Source: Acanthornis magna
Taxonomy: Eukaryota; Chordata; Aves; Passeriformes; Acanthizidae
DNA length: 64,000 nucleotides
Reading direction: 5' to 3'
Assembly: GCA_036785705.1 (NCBI GenBank)
Contig: JAWUZG010000177.1
Coordinates: forward strand, 1,054,001-1,118,000
In this document: positions 1 through 11,666 of the stretch, one piece after another
How positions within the stretch are numbered: position 1 is the first letter of the stretch
Layout: each line of letters opens with the position of its first letter
Notes under the pieces: generated by a model
Databases searched by the model: none
What the model was told of the DNA's origin: nothing
Seen by the model: only the letters and a program-made list of their open reading frames with translations
Position numbers and translations under genes: made by a program

Positions 1-198
1 CTTTTTTTCTGGATAATCCCTTTTTCCTGGATAATCCCTTATTTCCCAGATAATCCCTTTTTTCCTGGATAATCCTTTTTTCCTGTATAATCCATCCCTT
101 TTTTCCCAGATAATCCCTCTTTTCCTGGATAATCTCCTATTTCCCCAATAATCTCTTATTTTCCAGATAATCCCTTTTTCCCCAGATAATCCCTTTTT
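1..198. repeat. Degenerate ~20-bp minisatellite
   Basis: Tandem, imperfect copies of a unit built on tggataatccc separated by T-rich spacers (tttttcc). The array runs off the left edge, so its full length is unknown. No coding signal. Confidence 0.85.
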
Positions 199-217
199 CA
201 TGGAATTCCATGGAATT

Positions 218-400
218 CTAGAATGGTTTGGGCCGAAAAGGCCTTAAAGCTCATCCAGTTCTCATTCCAGTTCCAGTTCCACCTCCCACCATCCCCGGCT
301 GCTCCAGCCTGGCCTTGGACACTTCCAGGGATGGATCCAGGGGCAGCCACAATTTCTCTGGGAATTCCAGCCAGAATTCCCTGCCCCTCACAGGGAATCT
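218..400 (-). mobile_element. CR1 LINE 3'-end fragment
   Basis: Plus-strand text reads as the reverse complement of an avian CR1 3' end: gaatggtttgggccgaaaag, then cagcctggccttggacactt and a 'grey' stretch ending in aatttctctgggaattcc. It is truncated, like nearly all CR1 copies, and has no ORF. Confidence 0.7.
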
Positions 401-479
401 GTGGCTCAATCCCATGTTTGATTCCTTGTTCTCCTCCCAAAACCAAACCCAGGCACCGTTCCTGCTGTATTTAAACACC

Positions 480-800
480 ATCCATGAATTTTCACCAACA
501 TCCTGTCAAAATCCCCATTAAATAATAATAATCCCATTCAGTCCCATGAATTTTCACCAACATCTTGTCAAAATCCCTATTAAATAATAATCCCATTCAA
601 TCCCATGAATTTTCACCAATTTATCCTCACATCTTGTCAAAACCTCCATTAAATAATAATCACATTCAATCCCATGAATTTTCACCACCATCTTGTCAAA
701 ATCCCCATTAAATAATAATCACGTTCAATCCCATGAATTTTCACCAACACATTCTCACATTTTGTCAAAATCCCCATTAAATAACAATCCCATTCAATAA
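480..800. repeat. ~60-68-bp tandem repeat, about five copies
   Basis: Each copy contains cccatgaattttcaccaaca, a tcttgtcaaaa block and ccattaaataataatc. Unit length varies because of small insertions such as tttatcctcac. AT-rich and non-coding. Confidence 0.85.
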
Positions 801-1200
801 TAAGGTTATTTTCACATCAAATCACACAAATAACAAAGCCTCAGCATCTTTATGTAATTTCAACCTGTTCACTTCATATTTGAGCAGAATTCTTAGCTCT
901 TACTGCCCAAAAAACCCTCAGAAATTCCCTTTATATCCCAAGCAGCTCCCTGGATGCGATGTCCAACCTGCCACTGTAATTAACACCCTGGAAATTAATT
1001 AACACCCTGAGAAAAGCCTGGATCTAGAGGCCTCTGCAGATCCATTTATCCCGAGAATTCCTGAAGGGAATCGAGCGTGGAATGAGCTGCTGAGGGATTC
1101 TGCATCTGTCCTCCGTGAGAGGCAGGACCTGGAAGTGTGAAGTTGGAATGGTCTCCCCCTGGGCAGATGGGAACAAAATCTGTTTTCCCATCCCACGTTT
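801..1200. other. Unannotated intergenic sequence
   Basis: Unique-looking moderately AT-rich DNA. I see no exon with splice signals, no RNA gene and no clear repeat. Confidence 0.5.
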
Positions 1201-2100
1201 GGGTGTTGTGCCTCGAGCAGTGTTTGCTTTCAGCGCTAGGAATCTGTCTCGGTTTGAAAGACAGGAATCTTGCTAAGGAAGGTGAGAGCCTCCCTTAGAA
1301 TGGATAATGTGACCCCTTCCCCTCCAAATTATTATAACTTCGGAATCAAGAGCTTCCAGACAAAGATATGGGAGAAGGAATAACAGTTTTTACACTAATA
1401 TTTAGAGCAAGGCAATAATACAGAAACAATGGTTTAAATAGACAAAGATAGACAAATCCAACCTGCACCCTGTCAGGGTGGTGCTGCAGTGCAGTTCAAT
1501 GGTGCTGCAGTCCCGTTGGAGTGATGGATGTGCTCTTGTTGGAGTGGTGATCTTGTGGAAAGGTCTCGTCGGTCTCTGGAGGCCCAGTGGTGGCTCTGGA
1601 GCTCCTCTCCTCTGGGAATCAGTGGGAAAGGTACCCTGGTGTTCCAGGGTCTCAGTTTATGTGCAGGTAGGAATGTTCAGCTCCTCCCCTCTGGGCAGGG
1701 CATCTCCCAATGGCTGATGGAATCTTAGGAGTCACTCCTGGAGCCCTCGATGGCCATGAGCAGAGCTAGCCCCGATGGTGTCATCAGGGCTGGGTCACTC
1801 CTGGGGACATTGATGGCCATGAGCAGAGCTAGCCCCGATGGTGTTAGCAGGGCTGGGTCACTGCTGGGGACATTGATGGCCATGAGCAGAGCTAGCCCCG
1901 ATGGTGTTAGCAGGGCTGGGTCACTCCTGGGGACATTGATGGCCATGAGCAGAGATAGCCCTGATGGTGTTAGCAGGGCTGGGTCATGCTGACATAAAGA
2001 ACACTGCCCCACCTGTTTTAACAGCTTCTGGAGATGGGAATAGAATACAGACTTTTGGTTACACCTTCCATGTAAGCTAGGACAGAATCACCAACTGTGA
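1200..2100 (-). mobile_element. Probable retroelement-derived segment (ERV-like)
   Basis: The stretch contains ordinary-complexity sequence with a small inverted repeat (caccctgtcagggtg near 1466) and an embedded 63-bp tandem array, a composition I associate with degenerate passerine LTR retroelements. No gag, pol or env reading frame is recognisable, and ends or target-site duplications could not be defined. The assignment, and its strand, are inference. Confidence 0.35.
1737..1986. repeat. 63-bp minisatellite, four copies
   Basis: Four near-identical copies of a 63-bp unit containing gatggccatgagcagagcta, ccccgatggtg and gggctgggtcactcctgggg. Because 63 is a multiple of three it stays open in frame (21-residue period) on both strands, but no start context or splice signal supports translation. 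Confidence 0.9.
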
Positions 2101-3090
2101 GGGGAGGGAAAAACAGCGAATTGCTCATCTGAGGCACCTCCTGGGCCTTGCAGCAAAATCCTGCAGCTCCTCACTGAAAATTTGGAAAAAATGGGATTGA
2201 AGGTGTGATTGATGGAAATGGATCCGAAATGGTGGTGAGGAAAATCCTCCATTTCTGAAAGAGTCTAGTGCAGCCTGTGGTGATTTAAAAAAAAATATGG
2301 AAGTGGTTTAATATTTTCTTCTTTCTCTCCGATTTTATGCTTCGAACACTTGGGATGGAAGAAAGAGTAAATTTAAAAAAGCCACCAAGGGGTAAGAACA
2401 TGAACGTGTTGAGCTCCAGGCACAGCCAGTGAAGGAAATTCAGTTTTCCAACACCAGGGATTCACCCAGCCCTGGAATCATGGAGGCTTACCAAGATTAC
2501 CAAATCCGACACCAAATTTTTGGCGATTTTTATTTAAAATATAAAAACCTTCAGTGGTGCTGGAACAGCATCATCATTCTTCAGGTCATTAACACTTCCT
2601 GGCATCGAGTCCTGCCATTGTTCTGTTACTCCTGTAATTAAAATAGATCTAAAAATAGATATAAAAATCAGATTTACTCAAGAGTAAAAATTAAAGGTTT
2701 AAAATTAAAATTAAAGGTTTAAAGTTAAAATTAAAGGTTTAAAATTAAAATTAAAGGTTTAAAATTAAAAATTTTGCTTGGGCATCTTCCCTCTGGCCTG
2801 CACTTTTCAGCAGGACAATTTCTAATTTCACTGTTAAGACCGCAGCTCTGGCCTTCTCCTTGGAAGTAACCCATGATAATCTGTTTTTTCCTGATCCCAC
2901 AGCAGTTTCCAGGGATTTTTGAGCTGTCCCACAGATGCAAGTGTGGATTTTTTTTGCCTGAGCTTCCATTTGTTTTCACTCCCAATCTGTCACTGCAGAG
3001 TAGAGTCCTTTAAAGTAAATGATAAATTCTTTAGGGCTTTGTCTGCTGTATTTCACTGCTCACTTTTCCCAGTAAAAGGGGTTTTTTATC
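2101..3090. other. AT-rich intergenic sequence with a short repeat
   Basis: No gene seen. At about 2686-2772 a 22-bp unit (aaaattaaaattaaaggttt plus linker) is repeated about four times; the rest is unique, AT-rich sequence. Confidence 0.6.
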
Positions 3091-3095
3091 ACTAT

Positions 3096-3310
3096 TTTAT
3101 TTTATTCTATTCTATTCTATTCTATTCTATTCTATTCTATTCTATTCATTTTATTTTTATTCTATTCTATTCTATTCTATTCTAGTCTAGTCTAGTCTAG
3201 TCTAGTCTATTCTATTCTATATTTTATTGTATCTTTTCTTTTCTTTTCTTTTCTTTTCTTTTCTTTTCTTTTCTTTTCTTTTCTTTTCTTTTCTTTTCTT
3301 TTCTTTTCTT
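3096..3310. repeat. Pentanucleotide microsatellites TTCTA then TTTTC
   Basis: A (TTCTA)n tract with a short TAGTC variant block runs to about 3230, followed by a pure (TTTTC)n tract of about 15 copies. The TTTTC part is a perfect polypyrimidine strand. Confidence 0.97.
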
Positions 3311-3714
3311 CTTCCTATTCTTCATTTCTTTTCCACGTTTCTGATTGGGAAATTTTACTAAATGGAAAACTTTCAATTTTGGCTGCTTCGCCTCTAATAA
3401 TTTTCTGCGCTGAGGTTTTCAGGGAAGCACTAAAGACTTATCCAAACTCATTTACAGCGAAACCACAAGAAGGAGAGTCAGGTTCCCATTCCTTCCTTGG
3501 ACATCTCCTAAGATTCAGTTTTCCCACACATTTTTTACATTATGGAGTGATTTTATAAGTTTTGGACAAGTTTTAGGGAGTAGTTTGACAAGAAACCTTA
3601 ATTAAATTGAACATTTTTGATGACACTTGTGCTGGAAAAGCCAAGTGAGATAGAAATGATTTCCCTGAGCTTCCCTGATCTCCTGCCCTTGGAGAAGGGA
3701 CAGCTCCCAAGCTC

Positions 3715-4470
3715 AAATGATCCTTGCAGGAATGGCAGGAGGGAATTCCTTTGGATTTCTGCACCATGGATAAGGTCAGGGTAAATCATCTTGGAATTTC
3801 CTCCCAGATCCATAAATCCATAAATCCATACATCCATACATCCATAAATTCATAAATCCATAATCCATAAATCCATAAATCCATAAGTCCATAAATCCAT
3901 ACATCCATAAATCCATAAGTCCATAAATCCATAAGTCCATAAATCCTTAAATCCTAAATCTAGGAACCAGGAACAGGGAGCTCCAATCCTGATCTCCCAC
4001 CTGGAGCTGAGGAACCTCTTCATTAATTAATGATTAATGCAATCAATAAATGAAAATTGAGAGATGGGGTGGTCATGTTTGCACACTCCACAAGTTCTGA
4101 GAGGATTTGGGAACAGCTTTTGTGGGATGGGGAAGCGCTGGGATAGCTGAAATGATCCTTGCAGGAATGGCAGGAGGGAATTCCTTTGGATTTCTGCACC
4201 ATGGATAAGGTCAGGGTAAATCATCTTGGAATTTCCTCCCAGATCCATAAATCCATACATCCGTGAATCCATAAATCCATAAATCCATAAATCCATAAGT
4301 CCATAAATCCATACATCCATAAATCCATAAGTCCATAAATCCATAAGTCCATAAATCCTTAAATCCTAAATCTAGGAACCAGGAACAGGGAGCTCCAATC
4401 CTGATCTCCCACCTGGAGCTGAGGAACCTCTTCATTAATTAATGATTAATGCAATCAATAAATGAAAAAT
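3715..4470. repeat. ~0.42-kb tandem duplication containing ATCCATAA repeats
   Basis: The segment beginning tgatccttgcaggaatggca occurs near 3719 and again near 4151; the tail cattaattaatgattaatgc near 4021 recurs near 4433. Inside each copy is an 8- to 16-bp array (atccataaatccataagtcc). A third partial tail (gagaggatttgggaacagct) is duplicated at 4097 and 4511. Confidence 0.9.
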
Positions 4471-4804
4471 GAGAGATGGGGTGGTCACCTTTGCAAACTC
4501 CGGAAGCTGTGAGAGGATTTGGGAACAGCTTTTGTGGGATGGGGAAGCGCTGGGATGGATTTCCGTGTCCTGAGCCACGTGAGTGCAGCATCAGAACTCT
4601 GCCAGCCCTGACCCATCCGCGTTTCCATTCCCGTTTTAATCCAGGAATCTCTCCCCTCTCACCTCCAGGGAATCTCTGCCTCCCAGGGGATCTGTTTTTG
4701 TCCAGGCTGATCCCGCTCTCGCCGATGGGCTGCCACCCCCGATTCCCTGCGGTCACCATCGCCGCCCTGGAGAGGCCAAGGCTGAGCCACGAGCAGCTGG
4801 AAAA

Positions 4805-6240
4805 GGTCGGAGTGATTTTCATGGAATATCTTCTGAACCATGGAAAAATTGGAGTGATTTTCATGGAATATCTTTGCAACCATTGAAAGGTTGGAGTGAT
4901 ATTCTTGGAATTTTTGAACCATTGAAAAGTTGGAGTGATTTTCATGGAATATCTTTTGAATCATTGAAAGGTTGAAATGATATCCATGGAATGTCTTTTG
5001 AACCATGGAAAAATTGGAGTGATTTTCATGGAATATCTTTGCAACCATTAAAACATTGCAGTGATATTCATGGAATATCTTTTGAATCACTGAAAGGTTG
5101 GAATGATATTCCTGGAATATCTTTGCAACCACTGAAAGGTTGGAGTGATATTCCTGGCATTTTTGAACCATTGAAAAGTTGGAGGGATATTCCTGAAATA
5201 TCTTTTGAACCATGGAAAAATTGGAGTGATTTTCATGGAATATCTTTGCAACCATTGAAAGGTTGGAGTGATATTCCTGGAATTTTTGAATTATTGAGAA
5301 GTTGGGGGGATATTCCTGGAATATCTTTTGAACCATTGCAAGGTTCAAGTGATTTTCATGGAATATCTTTTGAACCATTGAAAGGTTGGAGTGATATCCA
5401 TGGAATATCTTCTGAATCATTGAAAGGTTGGAATGATATTCCTGGAATATCTTTGCAACCACTGAAAGGCTGGAGTGATATCCATGGAATATCTTTTGAA
5501 CAATTGAAAGGTTGGAATGATATTCATGGAATATCTTTTGAACCATTGCAAGGTTGGAGTGATTTTCATGGAATATCTTCTGAACAATTGAAAGGTTAGA
5601 GAGATTTTCATGGAATATCTTTAGAACCATTGAAAGGTTAGAGAGATTTTCATGGAATATCTTTAGAACCATTGAAAGGTTGGAGTGATTTTCATGGAAT
5701 ATCTTTTGAACCATGGAAAAATTGGAGTGATTTTCATGGAATATCTTTGCAACCATTGAAAGATTAGAGAGATTTTCATGGAGTATCTCTTGAACCATTG
5801 AAAGGTTGGAGTGATATCCATAGAATATCTTTGCATTGAAAAGTTGAAGCGATATTCCTGAAATATCTTTTGAATCACTGAGAGGTGGGAATGATTTTCA
5901 TGGAGTATCTTTTGAACCATTGCAAGGTTAGAGAGATTTTCATGGAATATCTTTTGAACCATTGAAAAATTGGAGTGATTTTCATGGAATATCTTTGCAA
6001 CCACTGCAAGGTTGGAGTGATATTCATGGAATATTTTTGGAACCATTGCAAGGCTGGAGTGATTTTCATGGAATATCTTTGCAACTATTAAAACTTTGGA
6101 GTGATTTTCATGGAGTATCTTCTGAACCACTGAAAGGCTGAAGTGATTTTCATGGAATAGCTTTTGAACCACTGAAATGTTGGAGTGATTTCCATGGAAT
6201 ATTTTGCAACCATTGCAAGCTTGGAGTGATTTTCATGGAA
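4805..6240. repeat. 42-bp minisatellite, roughly 34 copies
   Basis: Unit consists of gattttcatggaatatcttt, tgaaccattgaaaggt and tggagt, with numerous point variants and a few shortened units. Since 42 is divisible by three, the minus strand is open for about 380 codons with a 14-residue period (KIFHENHSNLSMVQ-like). That frame has no recognisable domain, no upstream exon and no conserved stop, so I treat it as non-coding. Confidence 0.93.
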
Positions 6241-6365
6241 TTACAGAACCAGGATGGTTCGGGCTGGGAGGGACCTTAAAAATCCCCCAGTGCCACCCCT
6301 GCCATGGGCAGGGACACTTTCCATTATCCCATATTGCTCAAGCCCCAATGCTGGACACTCCCAGA
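6240..6365 (-). mobile_element. CR1 LINE 3'-end fragment
   Basis: Reverse-complement CR1 signature: ggatggttcgggctgggagg, then gccacccctgccatgggcag and ttgctcaagccccaatgctg. Short and truncated. Confidence 0.8.
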
Positions 6366-7760
6366 ATTCCAAATTAATATTAAAAAAAACAACCCAGTGA
6401 CTGCTTAGAGATAAAGTTCCTCACCCACGTGGATGAGGTGAAGATTTCCCTCCAAAACCGCTGGAAATCTGTGGTAAATTTTCACTTTTCACTGGGATAA
6501 GTTGGAATAAACCCTCTTAATGCTTCTTCCCTTTTCTCCGATTTGTATTTCTATAAATTTCTGTATTTAATATGATTCCCCTGCAGACCCTGAAGTGCCT
6601 GGTGAGAACCTCCAGAGGAAATGCAGCAGATCCAAGTCGGGCTCTTCTCCTGTGCCTCAGCTGTCCCAGCCAGGCTCCCACCCCAAGCCTGTCCTGCCTC
6701 CAATTCCACCAGGATGGAAAATCACCAACCCCTGATGGCCTCAGCCACCCCAGTCCTTGTCACCCTGACTCCTCCTGACCCTGCCTTTCATCTCCTTCTC
6801 CTCAGCAGAGCAAAATCCATCCAATATTTTTGCTAAATCCAGCTCTGATTAACTCTCCTCCCCCCACAAAAAAAAAGTTATTTATTTATGGCTTTATTAA
6901 AAAGAAATTTCTGTAGTTCCCAAAGCTAGGAATTATTTCCCTGGGCACTCTCAGCTGGGGAATGGGGGAGATTTTTTTCCTGACAATCACAGGACCAAAT
7001 TTTGCATTAATTTCTCTCTTTCTTCCCTTTCCTATATTACAGATTTAATTGAGGTGGGGGAACACCAGGGCTTCTGATAATATTGTCTGTACTGCAGGAG
7101 TGGTGAATTATTTAGAACAGGGATTTTGTGAAATGTTCAGAGGGAAATTGGGAGTGAAAACCAGTTCAGAGTTTTGGGGTTTTTTTTTTTTAATAAAATG
7201 TGGTTGAGTCACAATTATTTGATTTGCAAGTGGATTTTAAACAACCTGGCGAGGAGTCATCAGCAAAAATGAGAATTTTTGAGAACCAGCTGAAGGGGTA
7301 AGAAGTGAGTGACAATTTGGGTTTTGACAAGACAATAAACTCTTGAATTCATGTCTGTCCTGATGAATTTTCATTGCCCTCCACTTGCAGAGCCCCTTTG
7401 GCTGAGCACATTCCTCCCCAGAGGAAATCCCTGCAAAAATGGGATTTTGTCACAGTTTGGGGCCCTGGAAAAGCCCAAACACCTCCCCTGAGCCCAGAAA
7501 TGGTTCTGTTGATTAAATGCCATGAACTGAGGCAGATCAGGGCGAGAAATTCGGATTCAGGGAGCTTAAATTCCAGGGAAGCTTGAAGGATTTTTGGGAA
7601 GCACTTCCCATGGAGCGCTGGCTGGATCCTCAGGCTGAGGAGCAGCAGCTCCTGCAAGGCTCAGGTTTTGCACCGTGGATTTGGGCAGAACAAAAAGTGA
7701 GGCTGTGCTGTGGTCAGAGGGAGCTCAGAACCAAAGCTGCAGCTTCAAAATTCGGAGTGG
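6366..7760. other. Intergenic sequence, no gene seen
   Basis: Mixed unique sequence with short poly-T and poly-A runs. Short open frames occur on both strands but none has a recognisable domain or paired splice sites. Confidence 0.5.
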
Positions 7761-7764
7761 TGTT

Positions 7765-8135
7765 GTTTTTTTTTTTTAAGGTGGGGGTGGGGTTCCTTTT
7801 TTTTGGTTGGTTGGGTTTTTTTGTTTTGTTTTTTGTTTGTTTTTTTGTTTTGGGGTGGGGTTTTGGGGGTTTTTTTGTTGGTTGGTTGGGGGGTTTTTTG
7901 GTATTTTGTTTGGTTTTTGTTTGGTTTTTTGTTGGATTTTGTTGGGTTTTTTTGTTTGGTTTGGTTTGGTTTGGTTTGGGTTTTTTGGGTTTTTTTTGTT
8001 GTTTGTTTATGGTGTTGTTTGTTTTGTTGTTTTGTTGGGTTTTTTGGTTTGGTTTGGTTTGGTTTTTTGGGGTTTTTTGTTGTTTGTTTGTTTGTTTGTT
8101 TGTTTGTTTGTGGTGTTGTTGTTTGTTTTGTTTTG
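7765..8135. repeat. T/G-rich low-complexity tract (GGTTT/GTTTG)
   Basis: Plus strand is almost only T and G, with runs of ggtttggttt and gtttgtttgt. It is open in all three plus frames and in minus frames (Lys/Gln/Asn/Pro-only) purely because stop codons need A or a fitting TGA. Confidence 0.95.
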
Positions 8136-8136
8136 A

Positions 8137-8225
8137 TGTGGCACTTGGGGACATGGGACAGCGCTGGGATGATCTCAGAGGGCTTTTCCAACCTGAGCAA
8201 TTCTGCAGCTCCGTGGATTTTCCAG
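8137..8225 (+). mobile_element. CR1 LINE 3'-end fragment
   Basis: Sense-oriented CR1 tail: gatgtggcacttggggacat, gggatgatctcagagggctt and ttccaacctgagcaattctg. Same family as the minus-oriented copies elsewhere in the window. Confidence 0.75.
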
Positions 8226-8756
8226 TGAGTGGGAAAGGAGACACAAACCCTCTGAAGAGGATACAGATTTATTTCTCTTAAAAAAAACCACCCCAAACCC
8301 TGCCCTAAACCCACCCAGCCACCCCAAAGTGGTCGGGCTCCTTCCCTTTCCCAGCCTCTGCTACAAAATAGGTGCTCTGATCTCTACACAAACATTAAAA
8401 CCAAACTAATCAGCGGCCCCAGCCTGCAGGGGGAGCCTGGATTTAATTAATTTTAATTAATTTTGGCTAACGAGGCCCTTCTGCCTGGACCTTTCCTCCT
8501 CTGTCCTCCAGCAGGACGGGAAGTGCTGCAGCTCCCGTGACTCCGAGCGGTTATAAATATTCTGAACGCACTGATCGCACCGGGAAAAAGTTAAAAAAAT
8601 CCCTGACGGCAACAAACAACCCATGGCTGATGTGTGGGAGTGAAAAAATGGGAAACGGTTAAAAAAAACGGCAATGCCCAAATCCCCCAACATTCCCATG
8701 TCCCACGGGAATTGGGGACAACATGCAAGATCCTGCAGGGGAAGAGTGACCCAGAG

Positions 8757-9930
8757 CTTGGACAATCCCTGGATCCAGCAATCCCTGGATAAAATAATCC
8801 AGCAATCCCTGGATAAAATAATCCGGTAATCCCTGGATAAAACAATCCCTGGATCCAGCAATCCCTGGATAAAATAATCCAGCAATCCCTGGATCCAGCA
8901 ATCCCTGGATAAAACAATCCAGCAATCCCTGGATCCAGCAATCCCTGGATAAAACAATCCAGCAATCCCTGGATAAAACAATCCAGCAATGCCTGGATCC
9001 AGCAATCCCTAGATAAAATAACCCGACAATCCCTGGATCCAGCAATCCCTGGATAAAATAATCCAGCAATCCCTGGATAAAACAATCCCTGGATCCAGCA
9101 ATCCCTGGATAAAACAATCCCTGATCCAGCAATCCCTGGATAAAACAATCCCTGGATCCAGCAATCCCTGGATAAAATAATCCAGCAATCCCTGGATAAA
9201 ACAATCCAGCAATGCCTGGATAAAACAATCCAGCAATCCCTGGATCCAGCAATCCCTAGATAAAATAACCCGACAATCCCTGGATCCAGCAATCCCTGGA
9301 TAAAACAATCCAGCAATCCCTGGATAAAATAATCCAGCAATCCCTGGATAAAATAATCCAGCAATCCCTGGATCCAGCAATCCCTGGATAAAACAGTCCC
9401 TGGATCCAGCAATCCCTGGATAAAATAAACCCTGGATCCGGCAATCCCTGGATAAAACAATCCAGCAATCCCTGGATCCAGCAATCCCTGGATAAAACAA
9501 TCCAGCAATCCCTGGATAAAACAATCCAGCAATGCCTGGATAAAACAATCCAGCAATCCCTGGATCCAGCAATCCCTGGATAAAATAATCCAGCAATCCC
9601 TGGATAAAACAATCCCTGGATCCAGCAATCCCTGGATAAAATAATCCAGCAATCCCTGGATCCAGCAATCCCTGGATAAAACAATCCCTGGATCCAGCAA
9701 TCCCTGGATAAAATAAGCCCTGGATCCAGCAATCCCTGGATAAAATAATCCAGCAATCCCTGGATAAAATAAGCCCTGGATCCAGCAATCCCTGGATAAA
9801 ATAATCCAGCAATCCCTGGATAAAACAATCCAGCAATCCCTGGATTAAATAATCCAGCAATGCCTGGATCCATCAATCCCTGGATAAAACAATCCCTGGA
9901 TCCAGCAATCCCTGGATAAAACAATCCCTA
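8757..9930. repeat. Two-unit minisatellite, ~1.2 kb
   Basis: Alternating short units atccagcaatccctgg (16-17 bp) and ataaaa(c/t)a form composite 17/23/40-bp periods. Copies are very similar, implying recent homogenisation. Minus-strand frames up to ~370 codons (repeating Ile-Ala-Gly-Leu-Phe-Tyr-Pro-Gly) are by-products of the array. It lies about 1.5 kb past the stop codon of SLC35B4. Confidence 0.95.
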
Positions 9931-10365
9931 CAACACCCACAGACCTGGAGTGACATCTCTGGCGTCTTCCCACCAAAGAACCTCCCCGGTGGCTCCCTGT
10001 CCCTAAAATCTCTCATCCCAGATTCCTGTTGGCTTCCCCACCTCCCCACCCCAGCTGGAGCTCCGTGTGAAGAGCTCAGAATCCCTGGAAGGATTCGGAA
10101 GATGAAAATCAGGGGATAAAGGTCCTTCCCGGAGCTGCCAACACCAGGTGAGCCTCCCCATCTACAAAATCCCTGGGATCATCCCACGGCACTTGAAATC
10201 AGAGTTTTTCAGGCTCAGGAAAAATTGAAACTGGGAAAAAAATCCTTCAGGACCTCAAGCTGTCGGGGATGGAGTTCCCTTTTCCCACACTGGGGTTTGG
10301 GGTTGTGGCTAAACCAGGGCTCCCAGCACGATGAGGCCATGGGAAGGTGGGAATTATCCCAGACA
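9931..10365. other. Unannotated sequence downstream of SLC35B4
   Basis: Unique sequence without a supported gene. It could include 3' UTR of SLC35B4, whose poly(A) site I cannot place. Confidence 0.4.
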
Positions 10366-10366
10366 C

Positions 10367-10420
10367 CAATAAAAATAAAAATAAAAATAAAAATAAAAAT
10401 AAAAATAAAAATAAAAATAA
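10367..10420. repeat. (AATAAA)n microsatellite
   Basis: About nine copies of a hexamer reading aataaa on the plus strand. These match the poly(A) signal hexamer only on the plus strand, so they would not serve SLC35B4, which is transcribed from minus. Confidence 0.95.
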
Positions 10421-10639
10421 AGGGGAGAAGTTCTGGAAAGGTGACCTGGGTTCAGGGACTGCCTGGGTGGGAGGTGCTGCCTTTCCATCCCTTTGGAATT
10501 TTTTTTTTCCCCAACCTTTTTCCCTTGCTATTAAGCCAATTTATCCCTCCTCATGGATTTTCTAGGAGAAAGGAGAATAATCCTGGACGTGGATCAGGAT
10601 GACATCCTGGAGGCCTCAGCCACGATGGGAACAAGGTGC

Positions 10640-10830
10640 TGCTTCGGGAAAACTGCAGGGAAACTGCAGGAAAACGGCAGGGAAACTCCAGGAAAACTGC
10701 AGGGAAACTCCAGGAAAATTGCAGGGAAACTCCAGAAAAACTGCAGGAAACTCCAGGAAAACTGCAGGAAACTCTGGGAAAACTGCAGGAAACTCTGGGA
10801 AAACTGCAGGGAAACTCCAGGAAGAGCAGC
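10640..10830. repeat. ~21-bp minisatellite
   Basis: Copies of ggaaactccaggaaaactgc with 18-21-bp spacing, about nine units. Both strands are open because the unit lacks stops. Confidence 0.9.
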
Positions 10831-11413
10831 CAGGGGTGACACTGAGGGACAGTGCCAGGCTGGCATGAAGGCATGAGGACGATCCCAAGGATGGGAGGAG
10901 AAGTGGGGAAGGGAGAGTGAAAATGGGCTCAGGATCCACCGGGCAGCTCGGGGTGGATCCCACAGCTTCCCAGCACAGGGATCAGGGATTCAGGAGCACA
11001 GCCAGGCCTGGAATTCCACTGGAATTCGGCTCCATCGTATCCTTCGGTATGAAAGGACGGCACCAAACCGGCTCTGGGTATGGCTGATCCAAGGTTGGGC
11101 TCCTAACAAAGCTCTGGGTCAGCTTTTCCTTAAAAAGGGTTATTCCAGTGGGGAAAGAAAAAGAAAAAAAAAAAGAAAACAAAAAGGGAGGAAAAATTGG
11201 AAGCAAAAGGAGTTGCATAAAAAATGCCACCTCACAAAAATACCCGGATTGTTTCTCCATGATCCGTTTCCGAAGTTCCCAGCGGAGGCTCCCCGCTCTC
11301 CCAGGAGCTTGGCACAGCCAACACCTCCCCCGTGACAAAATCTCCCCCCGGGGGGGCTCCCTGCCCTCTGCTCCGGAGAACAACACAAAAATCCCTGCGG
11401 AGAAGCCCTGGAT

Positions 11414-11666
11414 TCACTCCTCCTTCGGCCTCCTCCTCCTCGCGCAGCAGGCGCGGAGCGGCCCCAGGCTGTTCCACACCTCGGTGTACATCAGCGTGCC
11501 CACGAAGACGAAGGCTGTGCCCAGCCAGTGCCAGCCTGTGAAAGGGTTCCGGAAGTAGAGGATGGAGAAGATGAGGCTGACGAACTTGCGGAGCGTCACC
11601 ACCAGGGTGACCGTGAGCGACGTGCACTCCGTGGTCAGGATGAAGACGCCGCGGATGCACACGTAC
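11414..11666 (-). CDS. SLC35B4: SLC35B4 coding exon 10 (terminal)
   Basis: Residues 250-333 and TGA at 11416-11414. Starts QYVCIRGVFILTTECTSLTV and continues through the last helices (FRNPFTGWHWLGTAFVFVGT). The tail after LMYTEVWN is species-specific: SLGPLRACCARRRRPKEE. Confidence 0.97.

Noticed and set aside
4659..5798. 379-codon minus frame with 14-residue repeats as a protein gene
   Set aside because: Follows from a 42-bp unit without stops; no exon structure, start context or known repeat domain. Kept only as a low-interest finding.
8457..9924. Minus frames of 180-370 codons repeating Ile-Ala-Gly-Leu-Phe-Tyr-Pro-Gly
   Set aside because: Entirely inside the 17/23-bp minisatellite, open in three overlapping frames.
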